Origin: an uncultured Paracoccaceae bacterium
Lineage (GTDB): Bacteria > Pseudomonadota > Alphaproteobacteria > Rhodobacterales > Rhodobacteraceae
Reading direction: 5' to 3'
Assembly (NCBI GenBank): GCA_943787985.1
Contig: CALSOO010000005.1
Span: 434,001 to 498,000, forward strand
DNA: 64,000 nucleotides
Shown: piece after piece, positions 10,009 through 19,747 of the stretch
Layout: each line of letters starts with the position of its first letter
Numbering within the stretch: the stretch's first letter is position 1
Program-made: the position numbers and the translations under genes
The notes under the pieces: generated by a model
The model's input: the letters and a program-made list of their open reading frames with translations, nothing else
Database searches by the model: none
What the model was told of the DNA's origin: nothing

Positions 10009-10829
10009 CGACGGGCACTCCAACTGATAGATGCATGACGACGCGTGTAAAACTCGCCCATTAGGCCGATCATAACCAAGACAACCCCGACCCAAAAGGC
10101 GTATTCCCAAGAGCTGTAGCGCGGGTTGTAATTGATAAAGGCAAAACCGCGTGATTGATCGATGGCATGAAAGAGCGGGTTCCAGTCAAACATCGCCAAC
10201 ATGAACCCCGGCAAGGTATTGGCCACAAACATTTTGCCCGACGCGATCATATTGGCCCGTTGATAGATGGTCGAGAAAATCGAAACGGCGGTCGGAAACC
10301 ACGGCTTGATCGCCAGAAGCACCAACCCCAATGCGACACCGGTAAACCATGCCAGCACGAGCATACCGAAGGCTCCGAACGGGTCATCTATTTCCAAGGG
10401 TGTGAAGGCCACGTGATAGACGAACAAAATAACAAACAGCGACAGGACTTGCACATAAAGCGCCCCAAGAGCTGCCGAGCAAATTGAAATAATTGTATTC
10501 ATCGGCGCGTGTTGCATCATCGGGCTGGCGGGTCCTTCAGAACCGACAACCGCCCCCAGTGATTTGGAGTGGGTCAGATACAGGAAGATCCCTGTCATAA
10601 TATAGATCAGGAAATCCCCCCTGATCGCCGCACCCCGAAGCCCGAGCACGGAAAACATGACGTAAAAGGCCAGAACGAACACAACAACCTGAAGCATGTT
10701 CATAAAGATCGCCATAAAAGCGTTGTTGTGCGTTTTGCGCACACTGCGCACGATCGAGTGATAAATCAGCTCGAACATCGAGAGGGCTGTGCCGAATCCC
10801 GTTTGTGGTTTGCGCCGTGGTTGGAACAT
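10005..10829 (-). CDS. ABC-2 type permease, polysaccharide export (KpsM-like)
   Basis: 274 residues with about six hydrophobic segments (for example MLQVVVFVLAFYVMFSVLGL, later VLVMIGLMGEFYTRR) and the layout of ABC-2 permeases that export capsule, O-antigen or teichoic acid chains. It needs an ATPase partner, and none is adjacent. The surrounding genes for Kdo activation and glycosyltransfer support a surface-polysaccharide role. Its substrate cannot be read from the sequence. Confidence 0.85.
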   Translation of the reverse strand: MFQPRRKPQTGFGTALSMFELIYHSIVRSVRKTHNNAFMAIFMNMLQVVVFVLAFYVMFSVLGLRGAAIRGDFLIYIMTGIFLYLTHSKSLGAVVGSEGPASPMMQHAPMNTIISICSAALGALYVQVLSLFVILFVYHVAFTPLEIDDPFGAFGMLVLAWFTGVALGLVLLAIKPWFPTAVSIFSTIYQRANMIASGKMFVANTLPGFMLAMFDWNPLFHAIDQSRGFAFINYNPRYSSWEYAFWVGVVLVMIGLMGEFYTRRHASISWSARR

Positions 10830-10946
10830 GTGCTGTTGCCTTCAGAGTTGTTGCGAAAATCGCAGGGAATTCTTGCCGTTCCGTTAGCGTCGCAGCATAA
10901 GTGATCCAAAGGCCGTAATCAACAAAGCCCTGAGCAGGAGAAAAAC

Positions 10947-11744
10947 ATGAATTATGACGCGTTGGTGCCAGTGATCCGCACCCTTGCCCTCGAAGCTGGT
11001 GACAAGATCATGGAGATCTATGACGCTGATGACTTTGAAGTGAAACAAAAGTCTGATGACAGTCCTGTGACGGCTGCTGATGAGGCTGCCGATGCAATAA
11101 TTTCCGCAGGCCTGCGCGCAGCGTTTCCTGACGTTATGTTGGTCACCGAAGAGCAGTCGGCCACACATACAGCGACAGGCGATAAATTTCTGATTGTTGA
11201 CCCGCTTGATGGAACAAAAGAGTTCATTCATCGCCGTGGTGACTTCACGGTCAATATTGCATTGGTCGAAGGCGGCAAACCGACCCGGGGCGTTGTTTAT
11301 GCCCCAGCCAAAGGGCGGATGTTTTTCACCCAGGCGGATGGGCAGTCTGTTGAGGAAACCGGAGCGTTTGCCAAGGACAAGATTGGGAAGGTTACGCCTA
11401 TTTCCGTGTCTGATGCGGACAATTCTGCACTGTTGGTCGTTGCCTCCAAGTCGCACCGTGATCAGGCCACGGATGATTACATCAACAAATATGCTGTCAA
11501 AGACATGAAAAGTGCGGGGTCTTCTTTGAAGTTCTGTTTGATCGCGACGGGCGAAGCGGATGTGTACCCGCGGGTCGGTCGCACGATGGAATGGGACACA
11601 GCCGCCGGGCACGCCGTGTTGTTGGGTGCAGGTGGTGATGTTGTGCGCTTTGATGACCACACGCCGTTGCACTATGGAAAGGCCGATTTCGCCAACCCGT
11701 TCTTTATTGCCTATGCGCCGTCGGTTGAACTGAAGCCTGCGTAA
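10947..11744 (+). CDS. cysQ: 3'(2'),5'-bisphosphate nucleotidase CysQ
   Basis: 265 residues of the inositol-monophosphatase fold. It hydrolyses adenosine 3',5'-bisphosphate (PAP), the by-product of sulfotransferase and PAPS reductase reactions. Metal-binding motifs are visible: EE at 68-69, DPLDGTKEF at 85-93 and WDTAAGHA near residue 212. Its TAA overlaps the ATG of kdsB (TAATG), so the two are coupled. A PAP phosphatase fits a cluster that also encodes a sulfotransferase 8 kb downstream. Confidence 0.93.
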   Translation: MNYDALVPVIRTLALEAGDKIMEIYDADDFEVKQKSDDSPVTAADEAADAIISAGLRAAFPDVMLVTEEQSATHTATGDKFLIVDPLDGTKEFIHRRGDFTVNIALVEGGKPTRGVVYAPAKGRMFFTQADGQSVEETGAFAKDKIGKVTPISVSDADNSALLVVASKSHRDQATDDYINKYAVKDMKSAGSSLKFCLIATGEADVYPRVGRTMEWDTAAGHAVLLGAGGDVVRFDDHTPLHYGKADFANPFFIAYAPSVELKPA

Positions 11745-12544
11745 TGTCTGTTCTTATCGTTATTCCCGCCCGCTACGCTTCAACCCGATATCCGGCGAAA
11801 CCGCTGGCCCTTTTGAAAGGGGCCAGTGGGCAGTCCCGCTCTTTGATCGAACGCAGCTGGCGTGCCGCATCCGAAGTGAACGGTGTTGATCGGGTGGTTG
11901 TCGCTACAGATGATGTGCGCATTCAAGAGGCCGCCGAAGCGTTTGGTGCCGAAGTTGTGATGACGTCCGAGGCGTGCGCCAACGGAACAGAGCGCTGTGC
12001 GCAAGCTCATGAGGTTCTGGGCGGGGGATATGATATTGTGGTGAACTTGCAAGGTGACGCTCCCTTGACGCCACACTGGTTTGTTGAGGATTTGATCTCT
12101 GGACTTCGCGCTGCCCCTGCCGCCGAAATAGCGACTCCCGTGTTGCGATGCGACGGTGCGACCCTCAATAGCTTTCTGACCGACCGCAAGGCAGGACGTG
12201 TTGGGGGTACAACATCCGTTTTCGATGTGAACCGCCATGCGATGTATTTCTCCAAAGAGGTCGTGCCGTTCACCACCGAAACCTATGCAGATGATGCAGA
12301 TACCCCTGTATTTCATCACGTCGGTGTATACGCGTATCGCCCTGATGCGCTTTCGGCTTATCCATCTTGGCCCGTTGGGCCGCTTGAGCAATTAGAAGGG
12401 CTTGAACAGCTGCGTTTCATGGAAAACGGGCGCTCTGTTTTATGCGTTGAGGTAGAAGCCAAAGGGCGCCAGTTCTGGGAGCTGAACAACCCGGAAGATG
12501 TCCCCAAAATCGAAGCGATGATGGCCGAGATGGGTTTGGCATGA
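11744..12544 (+). CDS. kdsB: CMP-Kdo synthetase (3-deoxy-manno-octulosonate cytidylyltransferase)
   Basis: 266 residues. It activates Kdo with CTP for LPS inner core or capsule synthesis. Seen: the nucleotide-binding start VLIVIPARYASTRYPAKPLA, the VVVATDD motif, NLQGDAPL and a C-terminal LEQLEGLEQLRFMENG segment, all typical of KdsB. The next gene starts within its last codons (ATGA overlap). KdsD, an earlier enzyme of the same pathway, is encoded at 24.3-25.3 kb. Confidence 0.95.
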   Translation: MSVLIVIPARYASTRYPAKPLALLKGASGQSRSLIERSWRAASEVNGVDRVVVATDDVRIQEAAEAFGAEVVMTSEACANGTERCAQAHEVLGGGYDIVVNLQGDAPLTPHWFVEDLISGLRAAPAAEIATPVLRCDGATLNSFLTDRKAGRVGGTTSVFDVNRHAMYFSKEVVPFTTETYADDADTPVFHHVGVYAYRPDALSAYPSWPVGPLEQLEGLEQLRFMENGRSVLCVEVEAKGRQFWELNNPEDVPKIEAMMAEMGLA

Positions 12545-13788
12545 CGCGTACTTCGGTCAGCGTTGTGGTGGTGAGCCGCGCGCGACCGGATGCTTTGACG
12601 CGCTGTATTTCTGGATTGGCTCAAGTGCAGTATCAGCCATTTGAGATCATCGTTGTTGCAGATCCAAGCGGCATCGAAGCGGTCGAAAAGTTGGATTGCG
12701 CAGAGTCCCTAAAGCTTGTGCCGTTTGATACGCCAAACATTTCTGCGGCGCGCAATGCTGGTATTGATGTTGCGGCAGGTGATATTGTTGCGTTTATTGA
12801 TGATGATGCCGTCCCGGAGCCGACATGGCTGCATTATCTGATCGCGCCGTTCGAGCAGTCGGATGTGGCGGCAACTGGCGGGTTTGTGATTGGGCGCAAC
12901 GGGATCAGTTTCCAGTGGAAATCGCGTATGATAAATGCGTTAGGGCACACTACGCCCATAGAAATTCCACAGGATCATGCCACTGTGCTGCATCCCCCGA
13001 AGGGGTCTGCAGTCAAAACTGAAGGCACCAACATGGCAGTGCGGCGCGATGTTTTGGCGGCGCTGGGCGGTTTTGATCCTGCGTATCATTTCTACTTGGA
13101 TGAAACAGATTTGAACATGCGGCTGGCGCAAGCCGGTCATGCGACTGCACTGTGTCCGCGTGCATTGGTCCATCATGGCTTCGCGGCGAGTACACGGCGA
13201 CGCAAGGATCGTGTTCCGGCAGATTTGTTCGATATCGGGGCCAGCTGGGCGGTTTTTGCCCGTAAAATTATTCCAGAAACAGAACGCCGCGCGCATTGGG
13301 CTGAAATCGTCAGGCATGAACGCAAACGCCTATTGTCACATATGGTGGCAGGCGCCTTGGAACCGCGACAGGTGCGTCATTTGATGCGCAGACTACAAAG
13401 CGGCCATAAGGAAGGTGGTAAGCGTGATGTCGGAACCGGGAAACTGACGTCCCATGCATCTGACGCGTTTCGTGCGTTTCCAGTGGTGTCACGTTCAAGC
13501 AGCTACATCTTGGCGACTCCTTTGACGGTCACCAAAAAACGAAAGCAGGCTTTGGATAGGGTGAAAAATGGCGAGATTGTCACCTTGATCGTTCTGTCCC
13601 GGTCATCGATGTATCACCACGTCAGGTTTACGGAATCTGGGGTGTGGGAACAGACTGGTGGGCAGTTCGGGCGCGCAACGCGCTCTTCAAAAAGATTAAG
13701 GTGGGTGCGGCGTGAAGTTCGCTTTAAAGACGAAATCGACCGGGTCGTCACAATTCGCGGCTTTGGTGACGCAAAATTGCCGCTTTGA
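12541..13788 (+). CDS. Glycosyltransferase family 2
   Basis: 415 residues. The N-terminal 230 form a GT-A fold: SVVVVSRARPDALTRC, ISAARNAGIDVAAGDIVAFI, and a DDD metal/nucleotide site in FIDDDAVPEP. A second acidic site is YLDETDLNMRL. The C-terminal 180 residues are basic and not recognised. Probably cytoplasmic and transferring a sugar during LPS or capsule assembly; donor and acceptor are unknown. Overlaps kdsB by 4 bases. Confidence 0.88.
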   Translation: MTRTSVSVVVVSRARPDALTRCISGLAQVQYQPFEIIVVADPSGIEAVEKLDCAESLKLVPFDTPNISAARNAGIDVAAGDIVAFIDDDAVPEPTWLHYLIAPFEQSDVAATGGFVIGRNGISFQWKSRMINALGHTTPIEIPQDHATVLHPPKGSAVKTEGTNMAVRRDVLAALGGFDPAYHFYLDETDLNMRLAQAGHATALCPRALVHHGFAASTRRRKDRVPADLFDIGASWAVFARKIIPETERRAHWAEIVRHERKRLLSHMVAGALEPRQVRHLMRRLQSGHKEGGKRDVGTGKLTSHASDAFRAFPVVSRSSSYILATPLTVTKKRKQALDRVKNGEIVTLIVLSRSSMYHHVRFTESGVWEQTGGQFGRATRSSKRLRWVRREVRFKDEIDRVVTIRGFGDAKLPL

Positions 13789-13905
13789 TGTGTGAAGTGT
13801 CCTGAAAATCGGCGGAATGATGCTTTTTGGAGTGAATTGTTCACGTCTGCATGGTTAATGAGAGAAAATCGCCCAATCTAGAGGCGAAGACATATAAGGA
13901 TCAGG

Positions 13906-14802
13906 ATGCGTAAAAAAGTTACTAAAGCCATTTTTCCTGTGGCCGGGCTTGGAACAAGATTTTTGCCAGCCACAAAATCTGTGCCAAAAGAGATTATGAC
14001 TTTGGTAGATCGTCCGTTGATCCAATATGCGATTGATGAGGCACGGGCCGCCGGGATCAAGGAATTTATCTTTGTAACATCCCGCGGCAAGGGTGCTTTG
14101 GAAGACTACTTTGATCACTCTCCCGTGCTTGAGCAAGAATTGCGTAAGAAGGGTAAAACAGATCTTCTTGAAGCCCTCAAAGATACAAACATGGAAAGCG
14201 GCGCGATTGCATACATCCGCCAGCACAAAGCTCTTGGGCTTGGCCATGCGGTTTGGTGTGCCCGTCGTTTGATCGCGAACGAGCCTTTCGCAGTCATTCT
14301 TCCTGACGATGTGATCGCGGCGGACAAACCTTGCTTGCAGCAAATGGTAGAGGCTTATGAAGAAATTGGCAGCGGTAACATGGTCGCTGCAATGGAAGTC
14401 GCGCCTGAGAAAACATCGTCTTATGGCGTGCTTGACGTATCAGAAGACATGGGAAGCATGGTGCGTGTTAAAGGCATGGTCGAAAAACCTGTCGCCAGCG
14501 AAGCACCATCAAACCTGGCGGTTATCGGGCGCTACATTCTGTCTCCCAATGTGTTGGGCAATCTGAACAAGATCAAGTCAGGCGCAGGCGGGGAAATCCA
14601 ACTGACCGACGCGATTGCCGCCGAAATTGCTCAAGAAAACGCCGTGTATGGATACCGGTTTAAAGGCACGCGTTTTGATTGCGGGTCCAAGTCGGGATTC
14701 TTGCAGGCAACGGTTTCCTTTGGCCTTGCGCGTGAAGAGTTGCGTGATGATTTGCGCGCGTATCTGCACGATGTTGTCGCCATGGACAAAGCGGCAGAGT
14801 AG
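13906..14802 (+). CDS. galU: UTP-glucose-1-phosphate uridylyltransferase
   Basis: 298 residues. It makes UDP-glucose for polysaccharides. It begins with the nucleotidyltransferase signature FPVAGLGTRFLPATKSVPKE and carries AVILPDDVI and the later GEIQLTDAI motif of the GalU family. Preceded by a 117-base gap, so it probably has its own promoter. It lies 6 bases before galE and the two form a UDP-Glc to UDP-Gal pair. Confidence 0.97.
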   Translation: MRKKVTKAIFPVAGLGTRFLPATKSVPKEIMTLVDRPLIQYAIDEARAAGIKEFIFVTSRGKGALEDYFDHSPVLEQELRKKGKTDLLEALKDTNMESGAIAYIRQHKALGLGHAVWCARRLIANEPFAVILPDDVIAADKPCLQQMVEAYEEIGSGNMVAAMEVAPEKTSSYGVLDVSEDMGSMVRVKGMVEKPVASEAPSNLAVIGRYILSPNVLGNLNKIKSGAGGEIQLTDAIAAEIAQENAVYGYRFKGTRFDCGSKSGFLQATVSFGLAREELRDDLRAYLHDVVAMDKAAE

Positions 14803-14808
14803 CGCGCG

Positions 14809-15795
14809 ATGCCGGAACATGTTCTTGTCACGGGTGGTGCGGGTTATATCGGATCCCACGCCTGCAAGGCGTTGCGCGCGGCTGGCTTTGCCCCTGTGAC
14901 CTTCGACAACCTTGTTACAGGTTGGAAAGAGGCCGTGAAATTTGGACCGTTTGCTCAGGGTGACCTGTTGGATCGCGCTCGTTTGGACGAAGTATTTGCC
15001 GAGTTTAAACCGGTCGCAGTCATGCATTTTGCAGCCCTCTCCCAAGTGGGGGAAAGTATGTCCGAGCCAGGAAAATACTGGCGCAACAACGTGTCAGGGT
15101 CTTTGAACCTGATTGAGGCGGCTGTTGACGCGGGATGCCAAAATTTTGTATTTTCAAGCACTTGCGCCACCTATGGCGACCAAGACAATGTGGTATTGGA
15201 TGAGGACAGTTCCCAATATCCTATAAATGCATATGGTGCATCAAAGCGCGCGATTGAAGATATCTTGCGCGATTTTGAAGCATCCAATGGCCTGCAACAT
15301 GTGATATTTCGCTATTTTAACGTGGCTGGCGCTGATCCTGAGAGTGAGGTGGGGGAATTCCATCAACCTGAAACCCATTTGATCCCCTTGATGCTTGATG
15401 CGATTGACGGAAAGCGGGACGCCCTGACGATTTTTGGCACTGACTACGATACGCCAGACGGCACCTGTATTCGCGATTATGTTCACGTTTGTGATTTGGT
15501 GGATGCGCATGTTTTGGGTTTAAAATGGCTACAGGATGGCAAAGGCAGCCGCGTCTTTAACCTTGGCACTGGCAGTGGATTTTCCGTGCGCGAAGTCATC
15601 GACCATTCTCGAAACGTCACGAATCGCGAAGTGCCTTATAATGAGGGTGGTCGTCGCGCCGGTGATTGCACCAAGCTTGTCTCAGGGTCATCACGCGCAG
15701 TGTCCGAATTGGGGTGGTCGCCAACCCGGTCCACCTTGCAAGAGATGATCGCAGACGCGTGGAGATGGCATCAAACTGGTCACTATTCCGAATAA
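14809..15795 (+). CDS. galE: UDP-glucose 4-epimerase
   Basis: 328 residues, extended short-chain dehydrogenase fold. NAD-binding TGGAGYIGSHACKAL at the N-terminus, catalytic Ser in FSSTCATYG and the YGASK (YxxxK) motif, then FRYFNVAGAD, the conserved substrate loop. It interconverts UDP-glucose and UDP-galactose. Directly downstream of galU and probably in one transcript with it. Confidence 0.96.
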   Translation: MPEHVLVTGGAGYIGSHACKALRAAGFAPVTFDNLVTGWKEAVKFGPFAQGDLLDRARLDEVFAEFKPVAVMHFAALSQVGESMSEPGKYWRNNVSGSLNLIEAAVDAGCQNFVFSSTCATYGDQDNVVLDEDSSQYPINAYGASKRAIEDILRDFEASNGLQHVIFRYFNVAGADPESEVGEFHQPETHLIPLMLDAIDGKRDALTIFGTDYDTPDGTCIRDYVHVCDLVDAHVLGLKWLQDGKGSRVFNLGTGSGFSVREVIDHSRNVTNREVPYNEGGRRAGDCTKLVSGSSRAVSELGWSPTRSTLQEMIADAWRWHQTGHYSE

Positions 15796-15814
15796 CCCGC
15801 CAGATCTGGCGCCT

Positions 15815-16993
15815 TTGGCTCGCTTGTTGGACATCACGCGATTGGTGCGCCGTGCGGGACGTGTTCTGACCGGTGTCGACCGCGTGGAAATGGCGTACCT
15901 TGATGCTTTGATTTCGGATCATGTGCCAGTTTTTGGCTTGGTGCGTACACCCTTTGGATATGTTTTGCTCGATGAAAGTGGTCTGACTGCCATGCGTGAC
16001 AGTTTGCGCAATCCATCTGAAATGGTGTCGCCCGACCTGCTGTCTTGGATGTCTCGTGGTCTGAGTCGGATAGAGCGCAAAGCTCAAAGCGAAGTCCGTC
16101 GCCATGCTTTGGCGCGGGCCTTGCCCGGTAAGTTGGCGCAGATGCTGGTCAAGCATTTGCCGCAAGGCACCCATTACTTCAACGTAGGTCATAGCAATTT
16201 AACCAAGCGGGTTTTGTCTGCCGTGACAGGCCTTTGTGGAAAGACAGTGGTGTTGATCCACGATGTGATTCCGTTGGATTTTCCGGAGTTTCAGCGCGAT
16301 GGAACGGTTGTGGTGTTTCGCAAAAAGGTGAAGCTGGTGCGCGAATTTGCCGACGTTGTGATTTACAATTCTGCTGATACGCGCACCTGTAGCGAAGCGC
16401 AGATGCAGCAATGGGGCTCTCTGCCTGAAGGCATTGTTTCCCATTTGGGGACAGAGAAGGTCAACATCGACGTAGAGTTCGAGATCCCCAAAGCCCCCTA
16501 TTTCGTGACGATCGGAACGATCGAGCCCCGTAAGAACCATGCGTTTCTGCTTGGTCTGTGGGATGAGCTTGGTCCGTATGCGCCTGAATTGCACATCATC
16601 GGAGGGCGCGGTTGGAACAATGATGCGGTGTTTGCGCATCTTGATTCGATGCCCAAAGAAGGACCAGTGTTCGAGAGAACAGGCCTGACAGACGGGCAGA
16701 TGCTGGCCGTTCTAAAGGGTGCATCAGGGTTTCTTTTTCCGTCACATGCTGAAGGATTTGGATTACCGCCAGTCGAGGCTGCGGCTTTGGGCGTACCCAT
16801 CCTTTCCAATGATTTACCGGTGATCCGTGAAATTCTGGGTGATATTCCAGTTTACGCAAGCGTTTCAGACCGTTATCTGTGGTTAAACGAGCTAAAACAG
16901 ATGGCCGGAGCCGACGCAGCGTTGCACCCTAAAAGGGACTTTGTACCACAAAGTTGGGCTGATCACTTCAACGAGGTGTTAAGGTTAATCTGA
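15815..16993 (+). CDS. Glycosyltransferase, GT-B fold (family 4 type)
   Basis: 392 residues from a TTG at 15815. No in-frame ATG lies nearby upstream, and the start must precede the conserved DITRLVRRAGRVLTGVDRVE segment. The C-terminal half has the GT4 hallmarks: TIGTIEPRKNHAFLLGLW for nucleotide-sugar binding and HAEGFGLPPVEAAALG (the EX7E motif). The start lacks a good ribosome site. Likely a cytoplasmic enzyme in surface glycan assembly; the sugar is unknown. Confidence 0.87.
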   Translation: MARLLDITRLVRRAGRVLTGVDRVEMAYLDALISDHVPVFGLVRTPFGYVLLDESGLTAMRDSLRNPSEMVSPDLLSWMSRGLSRIERKAQSEVRRHALARALPGKLAQMLVKHLPQGTHYFNVGHSNLTKRVLSAVTGLCGKTVVLIHDVIPLDFPEFQRDGTVVVFRKKVKLVREFADVVIYNSADTRTCSEAQMQQWGSLPEGIVSHLGTEKVNIDVEFEIPKAPYFVTIGTIEPRKNHAFLLGLWDELGPYAPELHIIGGRGWNNDAVFAHLDSMPKEGPVFERTGLTDGQMLAVLKGASGFLFPSHAEGFGLPPVEAAALGVPILSNDLPVIREILGDIPVYASVSDRYLWLNELKQMAGADAALHPKRDFVPQSWADHFNEVLRLI

Positions 16994-17039
16994 TAGGGCG
17001 AAGAGGTCGGGCAAACTCCGGCAGGTAAAGGGCAGACAT

Positions 17040-18050
17040 TTGGGCGCTTGGCAGTCATATCGACTCAGGCTTCAGCGGAAGCGCTGGCGTATCCGTGCGG
17101 TGCGCAAGCGTCGTGAACTGTTGCGCGTTGCTGATCGGACCAGTCGGATAAAACCTGACGACTTGCTGTTGTTTTCAACTCTGCGCAACGAGCGAGTGCG
17201 GCTGCCGTATTTTCTGAATTATTATCGGGAGATGGGGATCAACCATTTCCTGATTGTGGACAATGACAGTGATGATGGCAGTGCTGAGTATTTGGCAGAG
17301 CAGCCGGATGTTTCTGTTTGGAATGCATCCGCAAGCTACAAGCGGTCGCGCTTTGGCGTGGATTGGCTGAACTGGTTGCAGTTGAAATATGCACATGGTC
17401 ATTGGGCGCTGGTCGTCGATCCAGACGAATTTTTGGTGTACCCGTTTTGCGATACACGACCTTTGAGGGCGCTGACGGATTGGCTGGACGCATCCAGCAT
17501 TAAATCTTTCAGCGCTATGCTTCTGGACATGTACCCCAAAGGGCGACTGGATGAGCAACCCTATTCCGAGGGTCAGGATCCGATAGAGATCGCCAGTTGG
17601 TTTGACAGCGGCAACTATACTATGTCGCGCAACAAGAAATTCGGGAACCTTTGGATTCAAGGTGGCCCGCGGTCTCGCGTTTTCTTTCCTGACGCACCAG
17701 AAAAGGCACCGGCGTTGAACAAGATTCCATTGGTGAAATGGGATCGCCGCTATGCCTACGTCAGTTCCACTCATATGTTGCTGCCTCGGGGTCTGAACCA
17801 GGTCTATGATGAATGGGGTGGTGAAAAAGCCAGTGGTGTTTTGTTGCACGCCAAGTTCCTTGACACTTTCACGGCCAAAGCCGCCGAAGAACTGGCCCGC
17901 AAACAGCATTATGCAGCGTCAGTTGAATACAAAGCCTATGCAGACAGCATGAAGGACGATCCCGAGCTTTGGTGTAAATGGTCTGAAAAATACATCAATT
18001 GGCGACAGCTGGAAATCCTTGGCCTTATGTCCAAAGGAAATTGGGCATGA
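17040..18050 (+). CDS. Glycosyltransferase family 2-like (Glyco_tranf_2_4 type)
   Basis: 336 residues from a TTG at 17040. The core LLLFSTLRNERVRLPYFLNY, HFLIVDNDSDDGSAEYL and a DPDEF metal site is the form found in this subgroup, often seen in roseobacter surface-glycan clusters. The N-terminus is strongly basic (KRWRIRAVRKRREL), suggesting membrane association. Ends with an ATGA overlap with the next transferase, so the pair is coupled. Confidence 0.82.
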   Translation: MGAWQSYRLRLQRKRWRIRAVRKRRELLRVADRTSRIKPDDLLLFSTLRNERVRLPYFLNYYREMGINHFLIVDNDSDDGSAEYLAEQPDVSVWNASASYKRSRFGVDWLNWLQLKYAHGHWALVVDPDEFLVYPFCDTRPLRALTDWLDASSIKSFSAMLLDMYPKGRLDEQPYSEGQDPIEIASWFDSGNYTMSRNKKFGNLWIQGGPRSRVFFPDAPEKAPALNKIPLVKWDRRYAYVSSTHMLLPRGLNQVYDEWGGEKASGVLLHAKFLDTFTAKAAEELARKQHYAASVEYKAYADSMKDDPELWCKWSEKYINWRQLEILGLMSKGNWA

Positions 18051-19744
18051 GCGTCGGAATTGTCATGTTGGTCCACACCGCGCTCAACCGGGCAGAACAA
18101 GCCGCGCGTCATTGGGCGTCAGGTGGTTGCCCTGTCGTAATCCACGTGGACAAGTCAGTGGATCGTAAAGTCTATGACGCTTTTACCAAGTCCTTGGCGG
18201 ATGTCCCAAACATCGAGTTTTCCACACGCTTCCGTTGTGAATGGGGGACATGGGGTATTGTCGCGGCTTCGCAAGCGGCTTCAGAGTTAATGCTGTCTGC
18301 CTATCCCTTTGTGCGTCACGTCTATTTGGCATCTGGATCCTGCTTGCCGTTGCGCCCTGTGGAAGAACTCGTCCAATATCTTGAAGCGCGCCCGCGCACT
18401 GATTTCATCGAAAGCGCGACCACGGCTGATGTGCCTTGGACTGTGGGTGGCTTGGATGAAGAACGCTTTACGTTACGGTTCCCGTTTTCTTGGAAGCGTA
18501 ACCGTTTCTTGTTTGATCGATACGTTGCGATCCAGAGGGGCTTAAAACTGAAGCGGCGGATGCCAAACGGGTTGGTTCCGCACATGGGAAGTCAGTGGTG
18601 GTGCCTGACGCGGCAAACGCTGTCAGCCATTCTGCAAGACCCTGACCGTTTAGAGTACGACAAATACTTTAAGCAGGTTTGGATTCCGGATGAGAGCTAC
18701 TTCCAAACGCTCGCACGACAATATTCAACGAATATTGAGTCCCGTTCACTGACCCTAAGCAAGTTCGATTTCCAAGGTAAACCGCACATATTTTATGATG
18801 ACCACTTGCAGCTTTTGCGCCGGTCAGATTGCTTTGTTGCCCGTAAGATTTGGCCTCATGCTGATAGATTGTATGAGGCGTTTTTGACGGATTTGGCTGG
18901 CGCTATGAAGCGGACAGAGCCGAACCCAGGCAAAATCGACCGCATTTTTGCCAAAGCCGTCGAGCGGAGAACCCGTGGTCGCCCGGGCCTCTATATGCAA
19001 AGTCGTTTCCCGAACGAAGACTGGGAAAACGGCGTGACCGCGGCACCGTATTCCGTATTTCATGGATTTACAGAGTTGTTTGAGAACTTTGAACCTTGGC
19101 TGGCCAAGGCCACAGGTGCACGTGTGCATGGCCACCTATTTGCGAGTGATCGTGTGCACTACGCGGACGGACGGTCGACGATTCATGGCGCGTTGAGTGA
19201 TAGTGCCAAAGCACGTGATTATAACCCAAGCGGGTTTTTGACGAACTTGATCTGGAACACACGTGGTGAAAGGCAGTGCTTTCAATTTGGCCCTGCCGAC
19301 ACGCAAGATATCAACTGGCGCATGGCCAAAGACCACAACGCACAGATTTCTGTGATTTCTGGGGCCTGGTCGGTGCCATTGTTTAAGTCGAACATGAACT
19401 TCATGGATATCCGCAAGACAGCTGCAAAATTGCAAAAGATCGAAACGGAACAACTGGACGTGTTGCGCTCCCCGTTTTCCAAGGCACGGGTGCGTATTTG
19501 GAGTATGGCAGAGTTCATTGAGGGTCCGATGGAACCGTTGCAGGGGATTTTGGACGAAATTGGCCCAACGCAAACGCGTCGTCTGGCCGAGGTTCCAAAG
19601 ATGGTTGATTTGTCCGGCTTCGGTCAGTTCTTGCAAAATCTGAAAAACCAAGGGATGCACCCTTATCTTATGGGCGATTTCCCTGTCGATCGTGGTCCCG
19701 AAGGGGCTACGAAACCACCACGCAAACCATATCTGGTACAATAA
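18047..19744 (+). CDS. Core-2/I-branching type beta-1,6-N-acetylglucosaminyltransferase-like protein
   Basis: 565 residues from the ATG at 18047, which overlaps the previous stop; a TTG start at 17999 is less likely. The N-terminal 290 residues match the Branch family: IVMLVHTALNRAEQAARHW, VVIHVDKSVD, HVYLASGSCLPLRPVEELV and MGSQWWCLTRQT. The remaining part is a separate domain of unknown function that usually follows Branch domains in roseobacters. Family members add branching GlcNAc or xylose; the acceptor here is not known. It is 3 bases from a sulfotransferase, which suggests a branched, sulfated glycan. Confidence 0.82.
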   Translation: MSVGIVMLVHTALNRAEQAARHWASGGCPVVIHVDKSVDRKVYDAFTKSLADVPNIEFSTRFRCEWGTWGIVAASQAASELMLSAYPFVRHVYLASGSCLPLRPVEELVQYLEARPRTDFIESATTADVPWTVGGLDEERFTLRFPFSWKRNRFLFDRYVAIQRGLKLKRRMPNGLVPHMGSQWWCLTRQTLSAILQDPDRLEYDKYFKQVWIPDESYFQTLARQYSTNIESRSLTLSKFDFQGKPHIFYDDHLQLLRRSDCFVARKIWPHADRLYEAFLTDLAGAMKRTEPNPGKIDRIFAKAVERRTRGRPGLYMQSRFPNEDWENGVTAAPYSVFHGFTELFENFEPWLAKATGARVHGHLFASDRVHYADGRSTIHGALSDSAKARDYNPSGFLTNLIWNTRGERQCFQFGPADTQDINWRMAKDHNAQISVISGAWSVPLFKSNMNFMDIRKTAAKLQKIETEQLDVLRSPFSKARVRIWSMAEFIEGPMEPLQGILDEIGPTQTRRLAEVPKMVDLSGFGQFLQNLKNQGMHPYLMGDFPVDRGPEGATKPPRKPYLVQ

Positions 19745-19747
19745 TTT